Part shown: piece by piece, positions 43,639-53,800 of the stretch
Layout: every line of letters starts with the position of its first letter
How positions within the stretch are numbered: the first letter of the stretch is position 1
Source: an uncultured Clostridia bacterium
GTDB lineage: Bacteria > Bacillota > Clostridia > Lachnospirales > Lachnospiraceae
Direction: 5' to 3'
NCBI GenBank assembly: GCA_937896665.1
Contig: CALBNS010000087.1
Coordinates: forward strand, 1-64,000
DNA: 64,000 bases
Made by a program: the position numbers and the translations under genes
Notes under the pieces: generated by a model
Databases searched by the model: none
Seen by the model: the letters and a program-made list of their open reading frames with translations, nothing else
Told to the model about the DNA's origin: nothing

Positions 43639-43675
43639 AAGAGGTATTGCAGATTTTTAAAATGCAATATCTCTT
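43639..43675 (+). terminator. dnaJ terminator
   Basis: AAGAGGTATTGCA (43639-43651) pairs with TGCAATATCTCTT (43663-43675), with one internal mismatch. Confidence 0.75.
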
Positions 43676-43747
43676 CTTTATGCCAAAATGTTCAATATAA
43701 GTACTTCATGGAGGACGAATATCGCAGTGGAGTGTGGGGAAGATGAA

Positions 43748-43776
43748 TAGACAAAAAAATATATTTGTGCTACAAT
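43748..43776 (+). promoter_or_regulatory. Promoter of ridA-mrp
   Basis: TAGACA (43748-43753), 17 bp, TACAAT (43771-43776). Confidence 0.6.
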
Positions 43777-43817
43777 AAAGTCCTTGAGATTGTAAAATGG
43801 CGAAAAGGAGAATGGAT

Positions 43818-44195
43818 ATGCGAGTAGTATCAACAGAAAAAGCTCCAAAAGCATTGGGACCATATTCGCAGGGATATGTGCATCAGGGGATTTTTTATTC
43901 GGCAGGACAGATTCCGATTAACCCGGAAACAGATGCGATTGAAGCTGTAACAATTGAAGAACAGACAGAACAGGTTTGCAAGAACCTGCAGGCAGTTTTA
44001 GAGGCGGCAGGAACATCATTTGATAAAGTGATCAAGACAACTTGCTTTTTGGCGGATATGGGAGATTTCGCTGCATTTAATGAAGTGTATGCAAAATATT
44101 TCGTTTCAAAACCAGCCAGAAGCTGTGTGGCAGTAAAGACATTGCCGAAGAATGTACTCTGTGAAGTAGAATTAATTGCGGCAGTAGAAGAATAG
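43818..44195 (+). CDS. RidA-family reactive-intermediate deaminase
   Basis: 125 residues from ATG 43818 (AAAGGAG 7 bases upstream), the usual RidA size. Visible: APKALGPYSQGY, FYSAGQIPINPET, EQVCKNLQAVLEAAG, and PARSCVAVKTLPKNVLCEVELIA with the arginine that binds the carboxylate. RidA hydrolyses 2-aminoacrylate and other imines released by PLP enzymes. Followed after 11 bp by an Mrp ATPase. Confidence 0.93.
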   Translation: MRVVSTEKAPKALGPYSQGYVHQGIFYSAGQIPINPETDAIEAVTIEEQTEQVCKNLQAVLEAAGTSFDKVIKTTCFLADMGDFAAFNEVYAKYFVSKPARSCVAVKTLPKNVLCEVELIAAVEE

Positions 44196-44206
44196 GAGTG
44201 TGTAAG

Positions 44207-45046
44207 ATGGCAGAACAAGAGAATAATACATCATGTTCGGCAGAAAGTTGTTCGGGATGTGAACATGCAGGAAGCTGTGCAAGCAAAAAAGATGATTTGA
44301 AAGTAGCACCGAATCAATACACAACAGTGAAAAAGGTGATTGGTGTAATCAGTGGTAAAGGCGGAGTAGGAAAATCTATGGTAACTGCTTCTCTGGCAAG
44401 ATTGATGAGAGAACAGGGATATTCTGTGGGAATTTTAGATGCTGATATTACAGGACCTTCTATTCCGAAAATGTATGGAATTCATGAACATGCAGTAGGA
44501 AACGAAATGGGAATGTTTCCTTGCATCGCAGAGGATGGCACTAGAATTATGTCAATCAACCTATTACTCGAAGATGAGGAGATGCCGGTTATCTGGAGAG
44601 GTCCGGTAATTGCAGGTGTTGTTACACAATTTTGGAATGAAGTATTGTGGGGCGATTTGGACTACTTATTTGTAGATATGCCGCCCGGAACAGGGGATGT
44701 TCCGCTGACTGTATTCCAGTCTCTTCCGGTGGATGGGGTTGTAATTGTATCTTCACCACAGGATTTGGTACAAATGATTGTGAAAAAAGCGTATTATATG
44801 GCGAGACAGATGAATATTCCAATCCTGGGAGTTGTAGAAAATTACAGTTACTTAGAGTGTCCGGATTGCGGCAAAAAGCTTTCTGTATTCGGTGAAAGCC
44901 ATATCGACGAAATAGCAGCTGACCTAGGATTAGATGTTCTTGGAAAGATGCCAATCGATCCTAAACTTACAGAGATGGTTGCAGAAGAGAGGTTTTACGA
45001 GGTAGAAAATCACTATCTGAAAGATGCAGTTGTAAAATTAAAATAA
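44207..45046 (+). CDS. Mrp/NBP35-family iron-sulfur carrier ATPase
   Basis: 279 residues from ATG 44207 (AGGAG 8 bases upstream). N-terminal cysteine cluster within the first 25 residues (CSAESCSGCEHAGSC), then the deviant Walker A GKGGVGKS near 45, DADITGPS, VDMPPGTGD, and a CxxC (ECPDCGKK) near 225 that bridges a 4Fe-4S cluster in the dimer. Carries clusters to apo-proteins. The next operon encodes a radical SAM enzyme and a probable FeS helicase, which need such clusters. Confidence 0.9.
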   Translation: MAEQENNTSCSAESCSGCEHAGSCASKKDDLKVAPNQYTTVKKVIGVISGKGGVGKSMVTASLARLMREQGYSVGILDADITGPSIPKMYGIHEHAVGNEMGMFPCIAEDGTRIMSINLLLEDEEMPVIWRGPVIAGVVTQFWNEVLWGDLDYLFVDMPPGTGDVPLTVFQSLPVDGVVIVSSPQDLVQMIVKKAYYMARQMNIPILGVVENYSYLECPDCGKKLSVFGESHIDEIAADLGLDVLGKMPIDPKLTEMVAEERFYEVENHYLKDAVVKLK

Positions 45047-45048
45047 TG

Positions 45049-45101
45049 AATAGAAATTGGGGACGTTGTAAATTCATTTTACTGTGTCCCTAATTTCTAT
45101 T
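45049..45101 (+). terminator. Long inverted repeat after mrp
   Basis: AATAGAAATTGGGGAC (45049-45064) pairs with GTCCCTAATTTCTATT (45086-45101), one mismatch. The second arm runs into the next -35 box, so termination and the new promoter overlap. No real T-run. Confidence 0.6.
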
Positions 45102-45128
45102 GCAAACACCCGTTCGATATGTTATGAT
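45100..45128 (+). promoter_or_regulatory. Promoter of radical SAM/DUF4130/helicase cassette
   Basis: TTGCAA (45100-45105), 17 bp, TATGAT (45123-45128), 37 bp before the first gene. Confidence 0.6.
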
Positions 45129-45165
45129 ATAAAAAAGAACACATATTCGAAAAGAGCGATGATTC

Positions 45166-46524
45166 ATGCAAATTACAGAACAGATGTCAATCATGGAAAA
45201 ACTGAATATTTTGTCTGATGCTGCAAAGTATGATGCTGCATGTACATCGAGTGGTACAGACCGTTTGAATGACGGTACAGGCATTGGAAACTGTGCGAAG
45301 GCAGGTATCTGTCATAGTTTTTCTGCAGATGGAAGATGTATTTCTTTGCTCAAGATTTTGTTTACAAATGAATGTATTTATGATTGTAAATATTGTATCA
45401 ATCGTTCCTCGAATGATGTAAAACGAGTTTCATTTACGCCGGAGGAAGTGTGTACACTTACGATCGAATTCTATCGACGAAATTATATTGAAGGGCTGTT
45501 TTTGAGTTCAGGTATTTTGAAAAGCCCGAATTATACGATGGAGCTGATTTATGCCACCCTTTATAAACTGAGAACCGAATATCATTTTCAGGGGTATATA
45601 CATGTGAAGGCAATACCGGGGGCGGATCAGGAACTGATTCAAAGAGTGGGGTTTCTGGCTGACAGGATGAGTGTGAATCTGGAACTTCCTACAGCGGAGG
45701 GGCTTAGAAAGCTGGCACCACACAAGAATCGTAAGAATATATTAACACCGATGCGGCTGGTGCAGAATGGAATTATGGAGAATAAGCAGGAATTAATGGT
45801 ATATAGAAAGGCTCCGAGATTTGTTCCCGCAGGGCAGAGTACACAGATGATCATAGGTGCAACACCTGACAGTGACTTTCAGATTTTAAACGTTGCAGAG
45901 GCACTTTATAAAAGATTCGGTTTAAAAAGAGTTTTTTATTCTGCTTTTATCCATGTAAATGAGGACTCGAACTTGCCAGTAAAAAAAGAAGAAGGACCAC
46001 CGCTTCTGAGAGAACACCGTTTGTATCAGGCAGACTGGCTTTTGCGATATTATGGATTCGAGGCAAAGGAATTATTAAGTGAAAAAAGTCCGAATTTCAA
46101 TGTGCTGCTTGATCCCAAGTGTAATTGGGCATTAGAACATTTGGAAGAATTTCCAGTGGAAGTGAATAAGGCGGACTATTACACGTTGATGCGGGTTCCG
46201 GGGATAGGATATAAGTCTGCACAGAGGATTGTCAAAGCAAGGCGCATGGGAGTATTAGACTTTCCAGATTTGAAGAAATTTGGTGTGGTGCTGAAGCGTG
46301 CGATGTATTTTCTGACTTGCAATGGAAGGATGATGTATCCGACGAGGATTGAGCAGGATTATATATTGCGCAACCTGTTAAACACAGGAGAAAGGTTTCC
46401 TGCGACAGTGGAACAGATGAGTTATAGGCAGATTTCTCTGTTTGATGATGTGAATTTCCGAAACGAGCAGTTTGTACTTCAGAAAGGGCAGAAGAAGACT
46501 GTTATTGAGCAGATGTTGGGATAG
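45166..46524 (+). CDS. Radical SAM protein, putative DNA modification/repair
   Basis: 452 residues. Radical SAM motif CIYDCKYC (Cys70, Cys74, Cys77) with further conserved-looking cysteines nearby (NCAKAGICHS, RCIS) that might hold a second cluster. A helix-hairpin-helix DNA-binding segment near 345-365 (MRVPGIGYKSAQRIVKARR). The layout matches the uncharacterised family described as putative DNA modification/repair radical SAM protein (TIGR03916, recalled), which is known to occur next to the DUF4130-type protein found here 9 bp downstream. Reaction unknown; cytosolic. Confidence 0.85.
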   Translation: MQITEQMSIMEKLNILSDAAKYDAACTSSGTDRLNDGTGIGNCAKAGICHSFSADGRCISLLKILFTNECIYDCKYCINRSSNDVKRVSFTPEEVCTLTIEFYRRNYIEGLFLSSGILKSPNYTMELIYATLYKLRTEYHFQGYIHVKAIPGADQELIQRVGFLADRMSVNLELPTAEGLRKLAPHKNRKNILTPMRLVQNGIMENKQELMVYRKAPRFVPAGQSTQMIIGATPDSDFQILNVAEALYKRFGLKRVFYSAFIHVNEDSNLPVKKEEGPPLLREHRLYQADWLLRYYGFEAKELLSEKSPNFNVLLDPKCNWALEHLEEFPVEVNKADYYTLMRVPGIGYKSAQRIVKARRMGVLDFPDLKKFGVVLKRAMYFLTCNGRMMYPTRIEQDYILRNLLNTGERFPATVEQMSYRQISLFDDVNFRNEQFVLQKGQKKTVIEQMLG

Positions 46525-46532
46525 GTGATGAC

Positions 46533-47297
46533 ATGAAAACAGTATATGTATGCGAAGATAGTGTGGCTGGGATTTTTTCGGCAATTTATGATGCATGGAA
46601 AACAAAGCGTAGAGAGGAACAATTGGGAATTGTATTGCAGGGATTCATGTATCAGGAATTGTTTTGTGAATACGTAGAAGTAGAAACAAGTGTAAAGAAG
46701 TCAGTAGCTGTGGAGCAACTGATTAAGAAACATCTGAGTTATGATGCGTATTGGCATATTTATCATGCGCTTCTTTCAGATGATGAGAAAAAAGCAGATG
46801 CTGTTTTGGGAACTATGCTGGAGGCAAGACAGATAGCAGACAGTACAAAGATTATGCAGCATTTGACGCATGACAAGGTACAGAAAGTTTTTGAACTCAG
46901 CCGGAAAGTTTCGAATGAGGCCCATTACTTTTTGGAATTGATTCGGTTTGCAGAGTTGGAAAATGGGGTATTATTTTCGAAAATCGCTCCGAAAAGTCAG
47001 ATATTGTCCTGTATAGGGGATCACTTTGCCAATCGGTTTCCTTTGGAAAATTTTATGATTTATGATGAGACACACAGACAGTTTCTGGTGCACCAAAAGG
47101 AAAAGCAATGGGTATTAGTATGGGATGAAGAGTTGGATTTAGAAGCGGTTTCAAGGGTTTCTTATGCGGAAGGCGTATTTTCGGAGCTATGGAAGGATTT
47201 TTTTAAGAGTATCTCCATTAAAGAACGAGAGAATCCCAAACTGCAAAAACAACATCTGCCAATTCGTTTCCGGAGCAATATTGTAGAGTTTCAATAA
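46533..47297 (+). CDS. DUF4130/TIGR03915-like putative DNA repair partner
   Basis: 254 residues, no membrane segment. The opening KTVYVCEDSVAGIFSAIYDAW, the central HDKVQKVFELSRKVSNEAHYFLELIRF, and the end PLENFMIYDETH / DFFKSISIKERENPKLQKQHLPIRF agree with the family that always accompanies the radical SAM protein upstream; in other bacteria this family can be fused to a uracil-DNA-glycosylase-like domain (recalled). No such fusion here. Nine bp after the radical SAM gene, 25 bp before the helicase gene. Confidence 0.82.
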   Translation: MKTVYVCEDSVAGIFSAIYDAWKTKRREEQLGIVLQGFMYQELFCEYVEVETSVKKSVAVEQLIKKHLSYDAYWHIYHALLSDDEKKADAVLGTMLEARQIADSTKIMQHLTHDKVQKVFELSRKVSNEAHYFLELIRFAELENGVLFSKIAPKSQILSCIGDHFANRFPLENFMIYDETHRQFLVHQKEKQWVLVWDEELDLEAVSRVSYAEGVFSELWKDFFKSISIKERENPKLQKQHLPIRFRSNIVEFQ

Positions 47298-47322
47298 AGT
47301 TATAAAGTGGGTATAAAAGTTT

Positions 47323-49674
47323 ATGGAGCAGGAAAAAGTAATTCGGATTTCTGTCCGAAATCTGGTAGAATTTCTTTTGCGAGAAGGAGATATTGACAAT
47401 CGAACAGCAGGAACTTCCGACAAGGAGGCGATGCTGCTTGGCGGAAAAATTCATCGGAAAATACAGAGTCAGATGGGTTCGAATTATCAGGCGGAGGTTT
47501 CTTTGAAAATGCAGTTTCCATGTGACGGGTTTATGCTGCAGGTAGAAGGAAGAGCTGACGGCATTCAGAAATCAGAGGATGGAGTTCTTATTGATGAAAT
47601 TAAAGGTATTCTAAAGGAATTAGAGCACATTGAGCAGCCGGTGCCTGTTCATCTTGCACAGGCAAAGTGCTATGCCTGTATTTATGGCATGCAGAACAAT
47701 TTATCAGAAATGACGGTGCAGATGACATATTGTCAGATGGAAACAGAAGAAATTAAGCGTTTTCAAGAGCGATATGATATGGATACGTTAAAAGAATGGT
47801 TTTTTGCGCTGGTTTCGCAATACGAAAAATGGGCTAAGTTTCAGATGGAGTGGCAAAAAGCAAGAAATGCCTCAATTAAGCAGATACAATTTCCGTATGT
47901 GTATCGTGATGGACAGAAGGAATTAGTGACATCGGTTTACCGGACAATTCTGCGTAAAAAGAAACTGTTTATTCAGGCCCCTACAGGAGTTGGCAAAACA
48001 ATGGCGACCGTCTTCCCGGCAGTAAAAGCAGTTGGTGAAGAATTGGGTGACAAAATATTTTATCTGACTGCCAAGACAATTGCAAGAACAGTCGCAGAAC
48101 AGGCATTTCAGATTTTAAAGCAGGGTGGATTACAATATAAAGTGATTTCACTGACTGCTAAAGATAAGATTTGCTTCTGTGAAGAGACGAAATGTAATCC
48201 GGAGTATTGTCCATATGCAAAAGGACATTATGACAGGGTGAATGATGCAATTTATGAAATGCTTACGGAAACGAACGACATGAGTCGTGAAAACATTGAA
48301 AGCCATGCAAAGAAGCACAATGTCTGTCCGTTTGAAATGGCGTTAGATCTCTCATTGTGGGTAGATGCAGTGATTTGTGACTATAACTATGTTTTTGATC
48401 CAAATGCGCATTTAAAACGATTTTTTACAGAAGGCAAAAAAGGTGAATATTTGTTTTTGATTGATGAGGCCCATAATCTGGTAGAACGTGGTCGTGAGAT
48501 GTATAGTTCAGTACTTTATAAAGGAGCATTCTTAAGTGTGAAGAAAAAAGTGAAGTATGAAAGTATGAAACTGGCACGTTATCTGGATGCCTGTAATCGG
48601 GATTTCCTAGAATGGAAAAGAGAGAGTACTTCTTATCAGATTCACAACAGTATTTCACATTTTGTATTGAAGCTGATGAATGTCTTTGGCGAACTGGAAA
48701 AGCTGATGGAAGCACAAGATGAAGTGGATGAAGAGGTGCTGGAATTTTATTTCAGTATACGGTCATTTTTGAATATTTATGAAGAGATAGATGAGAATTA
48801 TGTGATTTATACAGAGCCGGAGGAAGAACGGTTTAAAATCAAGTTATTCTGCGTGAATCCCGCAAGGAATCTACAGAAATTTCTAGAACAGGGGAACAGT
48901 ACAATTTTCTTCTCGGCTACATTTTTGCCGATTACTTATTATAAAAAGCTATTAAGTATAGAGACGGATGACTATGCAGTTTATGCACATTCTCCGTTTG
49001 AGGAGAAAAACAGACTCTTATTAATCGGTAATGATGTGAGTACACGCTACACGAGAAGAAATCAGGTAATGTATGAACGGTATGCTGAGTATATCACTCA
49101 AACTATTAATATACAAAAAGGAAATTATCTGGTATTTTTTCCTTCTTATCGTTTCATGGAAGATGTATGGGAATGTTTTCAAAAATATGTTTCAGAAGAT
49201 ATACATTGTATGATACAAGACCAGTATATGAATGAAGAAAAGAGAGAAATATTTTTGGGGGAATTCGAAGAAAAGAGAGAAAATAGTTTAGTTGGGTTCT
49301 GTGTGATGGGTGGCATCTTTTCAGAAGGTATCGATTTGGCAGAGGAACGGTTAATTGGTGCAATGATTGTAGGAACAGGACTTCCACAAATCTGTAATGA
49401 GAGAGAAATATTGAAGCAGTATTTTGAAAAACAGGGGGAGAGAGGTTTTGATTATGCTTATCTTTATCCGGGGATGAATAAAGTGCTTCAGGCAGCAGGT
49501 CGTGTAATTAGAACGGAACGAGACAAAGGGATTGTTGCACTTTTAGACGAACGATTTCAGGAGAAACAATATATGGAAATTTTTCCAAGGGAGTGGAAGC
49601 ACGTAGAAGTGTGTAATCTTCATTCGGCGAAAGATACAATAAAGGATTTCTGGGAAAAAGCTTATACCGAATGA
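47323..49674 (+). CDS. XPD/DinG-like helicase with N-terminal nuclease-like domain
   Basis: 783 residues. Residues 1-130 look like a PD-(D/E)xK nuclease (VEGRADG, IDEIKG, HLAQAKCYACIYG), as in Cas4/AddB. Then superfamily 2 helicase: Walker A APTGVGKT (Lys225), a cysteine group Cys284, Cys286, Cys291, Cys296 that fits an iron-sulfur cluster, LIDEAHNL near 380, FFSATFLP, GIDLAEERL and QAAGRVIRTERDKG. It probably unwinds and processes damaged or branched DNA. The ribosome site is weak. Part of the cassette with the two upstream genes; its end forms the hairpin at 49658. Confidence 0.85.
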   Translation: MEQEKVIRISVRNLVEFLLREGDIDNRTAGTSDKEAMLLGGKIHRKIQSQMGSNYQAEVSLKMQFPCDGFMLQVEGRADGIQKSEDGVLIDEIKGILKELEHIEQPVPVHLAQAKCYACIYGMQNNLSEMTVQMTYCQMETEEIKRFQERYDMDTLKEWFFALVSQYEKWAKFQMEWQKARNASIKQIQFPYVYRDGQKELVTSVYRTILRKKKLFIQAPTGVGKTMATVFPAVKAVGEELGDKIFYLTAKTIARTVAEQAFQILKQGGLQYKVISLTAKDKICFCEETKCNPEYCPYAKGHYDRVNDAIYEMLTETNDMSRENIESHAKKHNVCPFEMALDLSLWVDAVICDYNYVFDPNAHLKRFFTEGKKGEYLFLIDEAHNLVERGREMYSSVLYKGAFLSVKKKVKYESMKLARYLDACNRDFLEWKRESTSYQIHNSISHFVLKLMNVFGELEKLMEAQDEVDEEVLEFYFSIRSFLNIYEEIDENYVIYTEPEEERFKIKLFCVNPARNLQKFLEQGNSTIFFSATFLPITYYKKLLSIETDDYAVYAHSPFEEKNRLLLIGNDVSTRYTRRNQVMYERYAEYITQTINIQKGNYLVFFPSYRFMEDVWECFQKYVSEDIHCMIQDQYMNEEKREIFLGEFEEKRENSLVGFCVMGGIFSEGIDLAEERLIGAMIVGTGLPQICNEREILKQYFEKQGERGFDYAYLYPGMNKVLQAAGRVIRTERDKGIVALLDERFQEKQYMEIFPREWKHVEVCNLHSAKDTIKDFWEKAYTE

Positions 49675-49689
49675 ATCCGATATAAGCTT
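49658..49689 (-). terminator. Terminator of LysR gene
   Basis: Stem 49658-49669 with 49678-49689 (TATAAGCTT arms), followed by a T-run on the minus strand. It overlaps the helicase stop codon, so it also may end that transcript. Confidence 0.65.
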
Positions 49690-49696
49690 GGGATGT

Positions 49697-50581
49697 TTAT
49701 CTTTCAATATTAAAATAGTTTAGAAATTCCCAGGCGGCCTTTGAAATAGGTACGTGTTCGTTGTATACAACGGCTAGTTGTCTGGCGGGCAGGACTTCTT
49801 TCGTTTTTACAGTGAACAGTTCATCGGATTGTTGTGGAACAGAATAATCCGGCACAAAGGCAATGCCAAGTCCGATTTTTGCAAGATCAAGCAGAAAATC
49901 ATTGCTGCTGAGTTCTATTTCGGGAACCAAATCAAGTTGATGCTGTTGGAACATACTGTGTAGAAATTCACTTGTTGTGCTTCGCCTGTCAAGCATCAGG
50001 ATTGGGTAATCCAGCAAATCTTTGAGAGATAGCGCCTTGTCTTTTAATTCTGAAAAGGCTTTGCCAGCGACAAAACAATCTTGAAAATCAGCTATTTTTT
50101 TAAAGGTATAAAGGTTATTCAAGTGGGAATTCGGATAGTTGACTACAATTAAATCTACTTGTCCGGTTTCTAATAATTCTACACATTTGAGAGAAGTCTG
50201 GTTCGTAACTTTGATATGTGTATTAGGAAATTCCTTGTGAAATCTTTTCAGATAAGGCACAAGAAAATATCGACAAATGGTGTCGCTTGCACCGATACGG
50301 ATCTGACCACCGGTAGAACCCGCCTCCATGAGCTGTGTTTCACCACGTTTAATCAGATTCATAGCAGGTTCTATATGGCGCAGAAGAATTTCACCTTCTG
50401 GTGTCAGCTGTACTCGTTTTGTACTTCTGATAAACAGAGTCTGATCCAATTTTTTTTCTAATGCTTTGATAGACTGGCTTACTGCTGACTGTGAAATAAA
50501 CAGTTGTTTGGATGCTTCTGAGAAGCTAAGAGTAGTTGCAACATAAAAAAATACTTTATACAATTCATAATTAATATCCAT
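49697..50581 (-). CDS. LysR-family transcriptional regulator
   Basis: 294 residues. N-terminal winged helix (LYKVFFYVATTLSFSEASKQ, ISQSAVSQSIKALEKKL) and periplasmic-binding-like effector domain (GQIRIGASDTICRYFLVPYL, GLGIAFVPDYSV). It diverges from purL across 258 bp, but LysR proteins often act on their divergent neighbour only when it is metabolically linked, so its target is open. AGGAGGG lies before the ATG. Confidence 0.9.
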   Translation of the reverse strand: MDINYELYKVFFYVATTLSFSEASKQLFISQSAVSQSIKALEKKLDQTLFIRSTKRVQLTPEGEILLRHIEPAMNLIKRGETQLMEAGSTGGQIRIGASDTICRYFLVPYLKRFHKEFPNTHIKVTNQTSLKCVELLETGQVDLIVVNYPNSHLNNLYTFKKIADFQDCFVAGKAFSELKDKALSLKDLLDYPILMLDRRSTTSEFLHSMFQQHQLDLVPEIELSSNDFLLDLAKIGLGIAFVPDYSVPQQSDELFTVKTKEVLPARQLAVVYNEHVPISKAAWEFLNYFNIER

Positions 50582-50674
50582 TATTAGCCCTCCTTATAAA
50601 TACATTATAAGCTGAAAAGAAAGAAATGACAATAAGGATTTTTTGATATGGTGTTTCAAATTGGCAGTATTTTC

Positions 50675-50703
50675 TTGATTGGAGTGGCGATTTTGTTTAT
50701 AAT
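50675..50703 (+). promoter_or_regulatory. purL promoter
   Basis: TTGATT (50675-50680), 17 bp, TATAAT (50698-50703). A leader of about 130 nt follows, with a small hairpin (TTACT/AGTAA near 50790-50812). No PurR box or purine riboswitch core is recognised. Confidence 0.65.
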
Positions 50704-50839
50704 ATGAGTAGTAGCCTTGTAAAGACGGAATAAAATTAGAGAAACTTATAAAAACGTTAAGGTATATTAATTACCCTTATAAAGAAAAATATGTTACTAT
50801 GGTTACAGTAATAAATGTACAAATCAGATGGAGGACAAT

Positions 50840-53800
50840 ATGAGCAGTGTAAAACGTGTATATGTAGAAAAAAGACAAGAATACGCAGTAAAAGCAAAAG
50901 AATTGCAACACGAGATTAATAGTTATCTTGGAATTAAAACAGTGGAAGCTGTAAGAGTATTAATTCGCTATGATATTGAAAATTTATCAGATGCTACTTT
51001 CGAGACTGCATGTAATGGTATCTTTTCAGAACCACCGGTAGATATATTATACAAAGAAGAGTTTGCGGTAAAAGAAGGAAGCAGAGTATTCTCTGTAGAA
51101 TATTTGCCGGGACAATTTGATCAGAGAGCAGATTCAGCAGTACAGTGCGTTCAGTTTATTAAAGAAGATGAACTTCCGGTAATCAAGTCTGCAACTACAT
51201 ATGTAATTGAAGGGGCGATTACAGATGAAGAGTTTGAGGCAATCAAAGCTCACTGCATCAATCCGGTAGACTCAAGAGAAACAGGAATGGAAAAACCGGA
51301 AACATTAATCACAAAGTTTGATGAGCCGGAAGATGTGAAGATTTTTGGCGGTTTCAAGGAGATGGATGAGGCAACATTAAAAGAACTCTATGATTCTTTG
51401 GGACTTGCTATGACGTTTAAGGATTTCCTTCACATCCAGAACTATTTCAAAGGTGAAGAAAACAGGGACCCTTCTATGACAGAAATCCGTGTGCTTGATA
51501 CATATTGGTCAGATCACTGCCGTCATACAACATTCTCTACAGAGTTGAAGGAAGTAACATTTGGCGAAGGTGATTATAAAGAACCTATCGTAAATTCATA
51601 CAATCAGTATCTGAGAGACCACAGTGAGATTTTTGCAGGACGTGAAGATAAATTCGTATGTCTGATGGATTTGGCACTTATGGCAATGCGTAGATTAAAA
51701 CGCGAAGGCAAATTAAATGATCAGGAAGAATCGGAAGAAATTAATGCATGTAGTATTGTGGTACCGGTTGTAGTAGATGGTGTGGAAGAAGAGTGGCTTG
51801 TAAACTTTAAAAATGAGACACATAACCATCCTACAGAAATTGAGCCATTTGGTGGTGCGGCTACTTGTCTGGGCGGTGCAATCCGTGACCCGTTGTCAGG
51901 ACGTACTTATGTATATCAGGCAATGCGTGTAACAGGAGCAGCAGATCCAACAGTGTCTGTAAAAGATACATTAAAAGGAAAACTTCCACAAAAGAAGATT
52001 GTACGTGAAGCGGCACACGGTTATAGCTCATATGGTAATCAGATTGGTCTTGCAACTGGTGCGGTAAAAGAAATTTATCACCCGAATTATGTTGCAAAGC
52101 GTATGGAAATTGGTGCAGTACTTGGTGCGGCTCCAAGAAGAGCAGTTATCAGAGAAACATCTGATCCGGGCGATATCATCATCCTGCTTGGTGGACGTAC
52201 TGGACGTGACGGCTGTGGCGGTGCAACAGGTTCTTCAAAGGTACATACAGAGGAATCTATTGAGACATGTGGAGCGGAGGTACAAAAAGGTAATCCACCA
52301 ACAGAACGTAAGATTCAGCGTTTATTCAGACGTGAAGAAGTAAGTAAATTAATTAAGAAATGTAATGACTTTGGGGCAGGTGGTGTATCTGTAGCAATTG
52401 GTGAGCTGGCTGCAGGATTACAGGTAAATCTTGATAAAGTACCAAAGAAATATGCAGGTCTTGACGGAACAGAAATTGCCATCTCAGAATCACAGGAACG
52501 TATGGCAGTGGTAGTTGATCCGAAAGACGTAGATTCATTTATGGCATATGCAAAGGAAGAAAACTTGGAAGCAGTAGAAGTTGCTGTTGTAACAGAAGAA
52601 CCAAGATTAGTATTATCATGGAGAGGAAAAGAAATCGTAAATATTTCAAGAGCTTTCCTTGATACAAATGGTGCACATCAGGAGACAACAGTTGCGGTAG
52701 ATATCCCAAATAGAGAAGACAGTATTTTAGTGAGAGCAGAAGTAGAAGATGTTAAAGAAAAATGGCTTTCTACACTGCAGGATTTGAATGTTTGTTCACA
52801 AAAGGGTCTTGTGGAAATGTTCGATGGTTCTATCGGAGCTGGTTCAGTATTTATGCCACACGGTGGAAAATACCAGATGACAGAGACACAGGCAATGGTT
52901 GCAAAATTACCTGTTCTCACAGGCAAATGCGATACAGTAACAATGATGAGCTTTGGCTTTGATCCATATTTATCAAGCTGGAGTCCATACCATGGTGCAG
53001 TATATGCAGTATTAGAATCCGTTGCTAAGATTGTGGCAAACGGTGGAGATTACAGCAAGATTCGTCTGACATTCCAGGAATATTTCAGACGTATGACAGA
53101 GGATCCATCAAGATGGAGTCAGCCATTTGCAGCACTTCTTGGTGCATATGATGCTCAGTTAGGTCTTGGTCTGCCGTCAATCGGCGGAAAAGACAGTATG
53201 TCAGGAACTTTCCAGGATATTGATGTACCGCCTACATTAGTATCGTTTGCAGTGGATGTTGCAACACAGAAAGACATTATCACACCGGAATTAAAGAAGG
53301 AAGGCAATAAGTTAATCTGGGTTCGTGCAGAAAAAGACAATTATGATTTACCGGTATATGAAAAAGTGATGGAACAATACGGTAAATTCCGTGAAGATAT
53401 TCAGAATGGCAATATTGTATCTGCATATGCATTAGACAGACATGGTATCGCTGCAGCAGTAAGTAAGATGGCATTTGGAAATGGCATTGGTGTGAAGATA
53501 GAGCACAACGTGGATAAGAGAGATTTATTTGCTCCTGCATTTGGTGATATTATTGCAGAAGTACCTGCTGAATGTGTATCTAAACTTGCGATTGCTTATA
53601 CTGTAATTGGTGAAGTGACAGCCGATGAAAAGATTTCTTACTGCGATATGAGTATTTCATTAGAGGAAGGTGTGAATGTATGGAAAGCACCTTTAGAGAA
53701 GGTATTCCCTTCGGTGGCAGGACAGGATGGAGCAAAAGCTGTGAAAGAAGAGTTATTTAACGCAGACAGTATTTGTGTATGTACACATAAGATTGCGCAG

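Noticed and set aside
50704..50839. Purine riboswitch or PurR box before purL
   Set aside because: The leader lacks the conserved riboswitch core and no CGAA-type PurBox is found; only a small hairpin is present.
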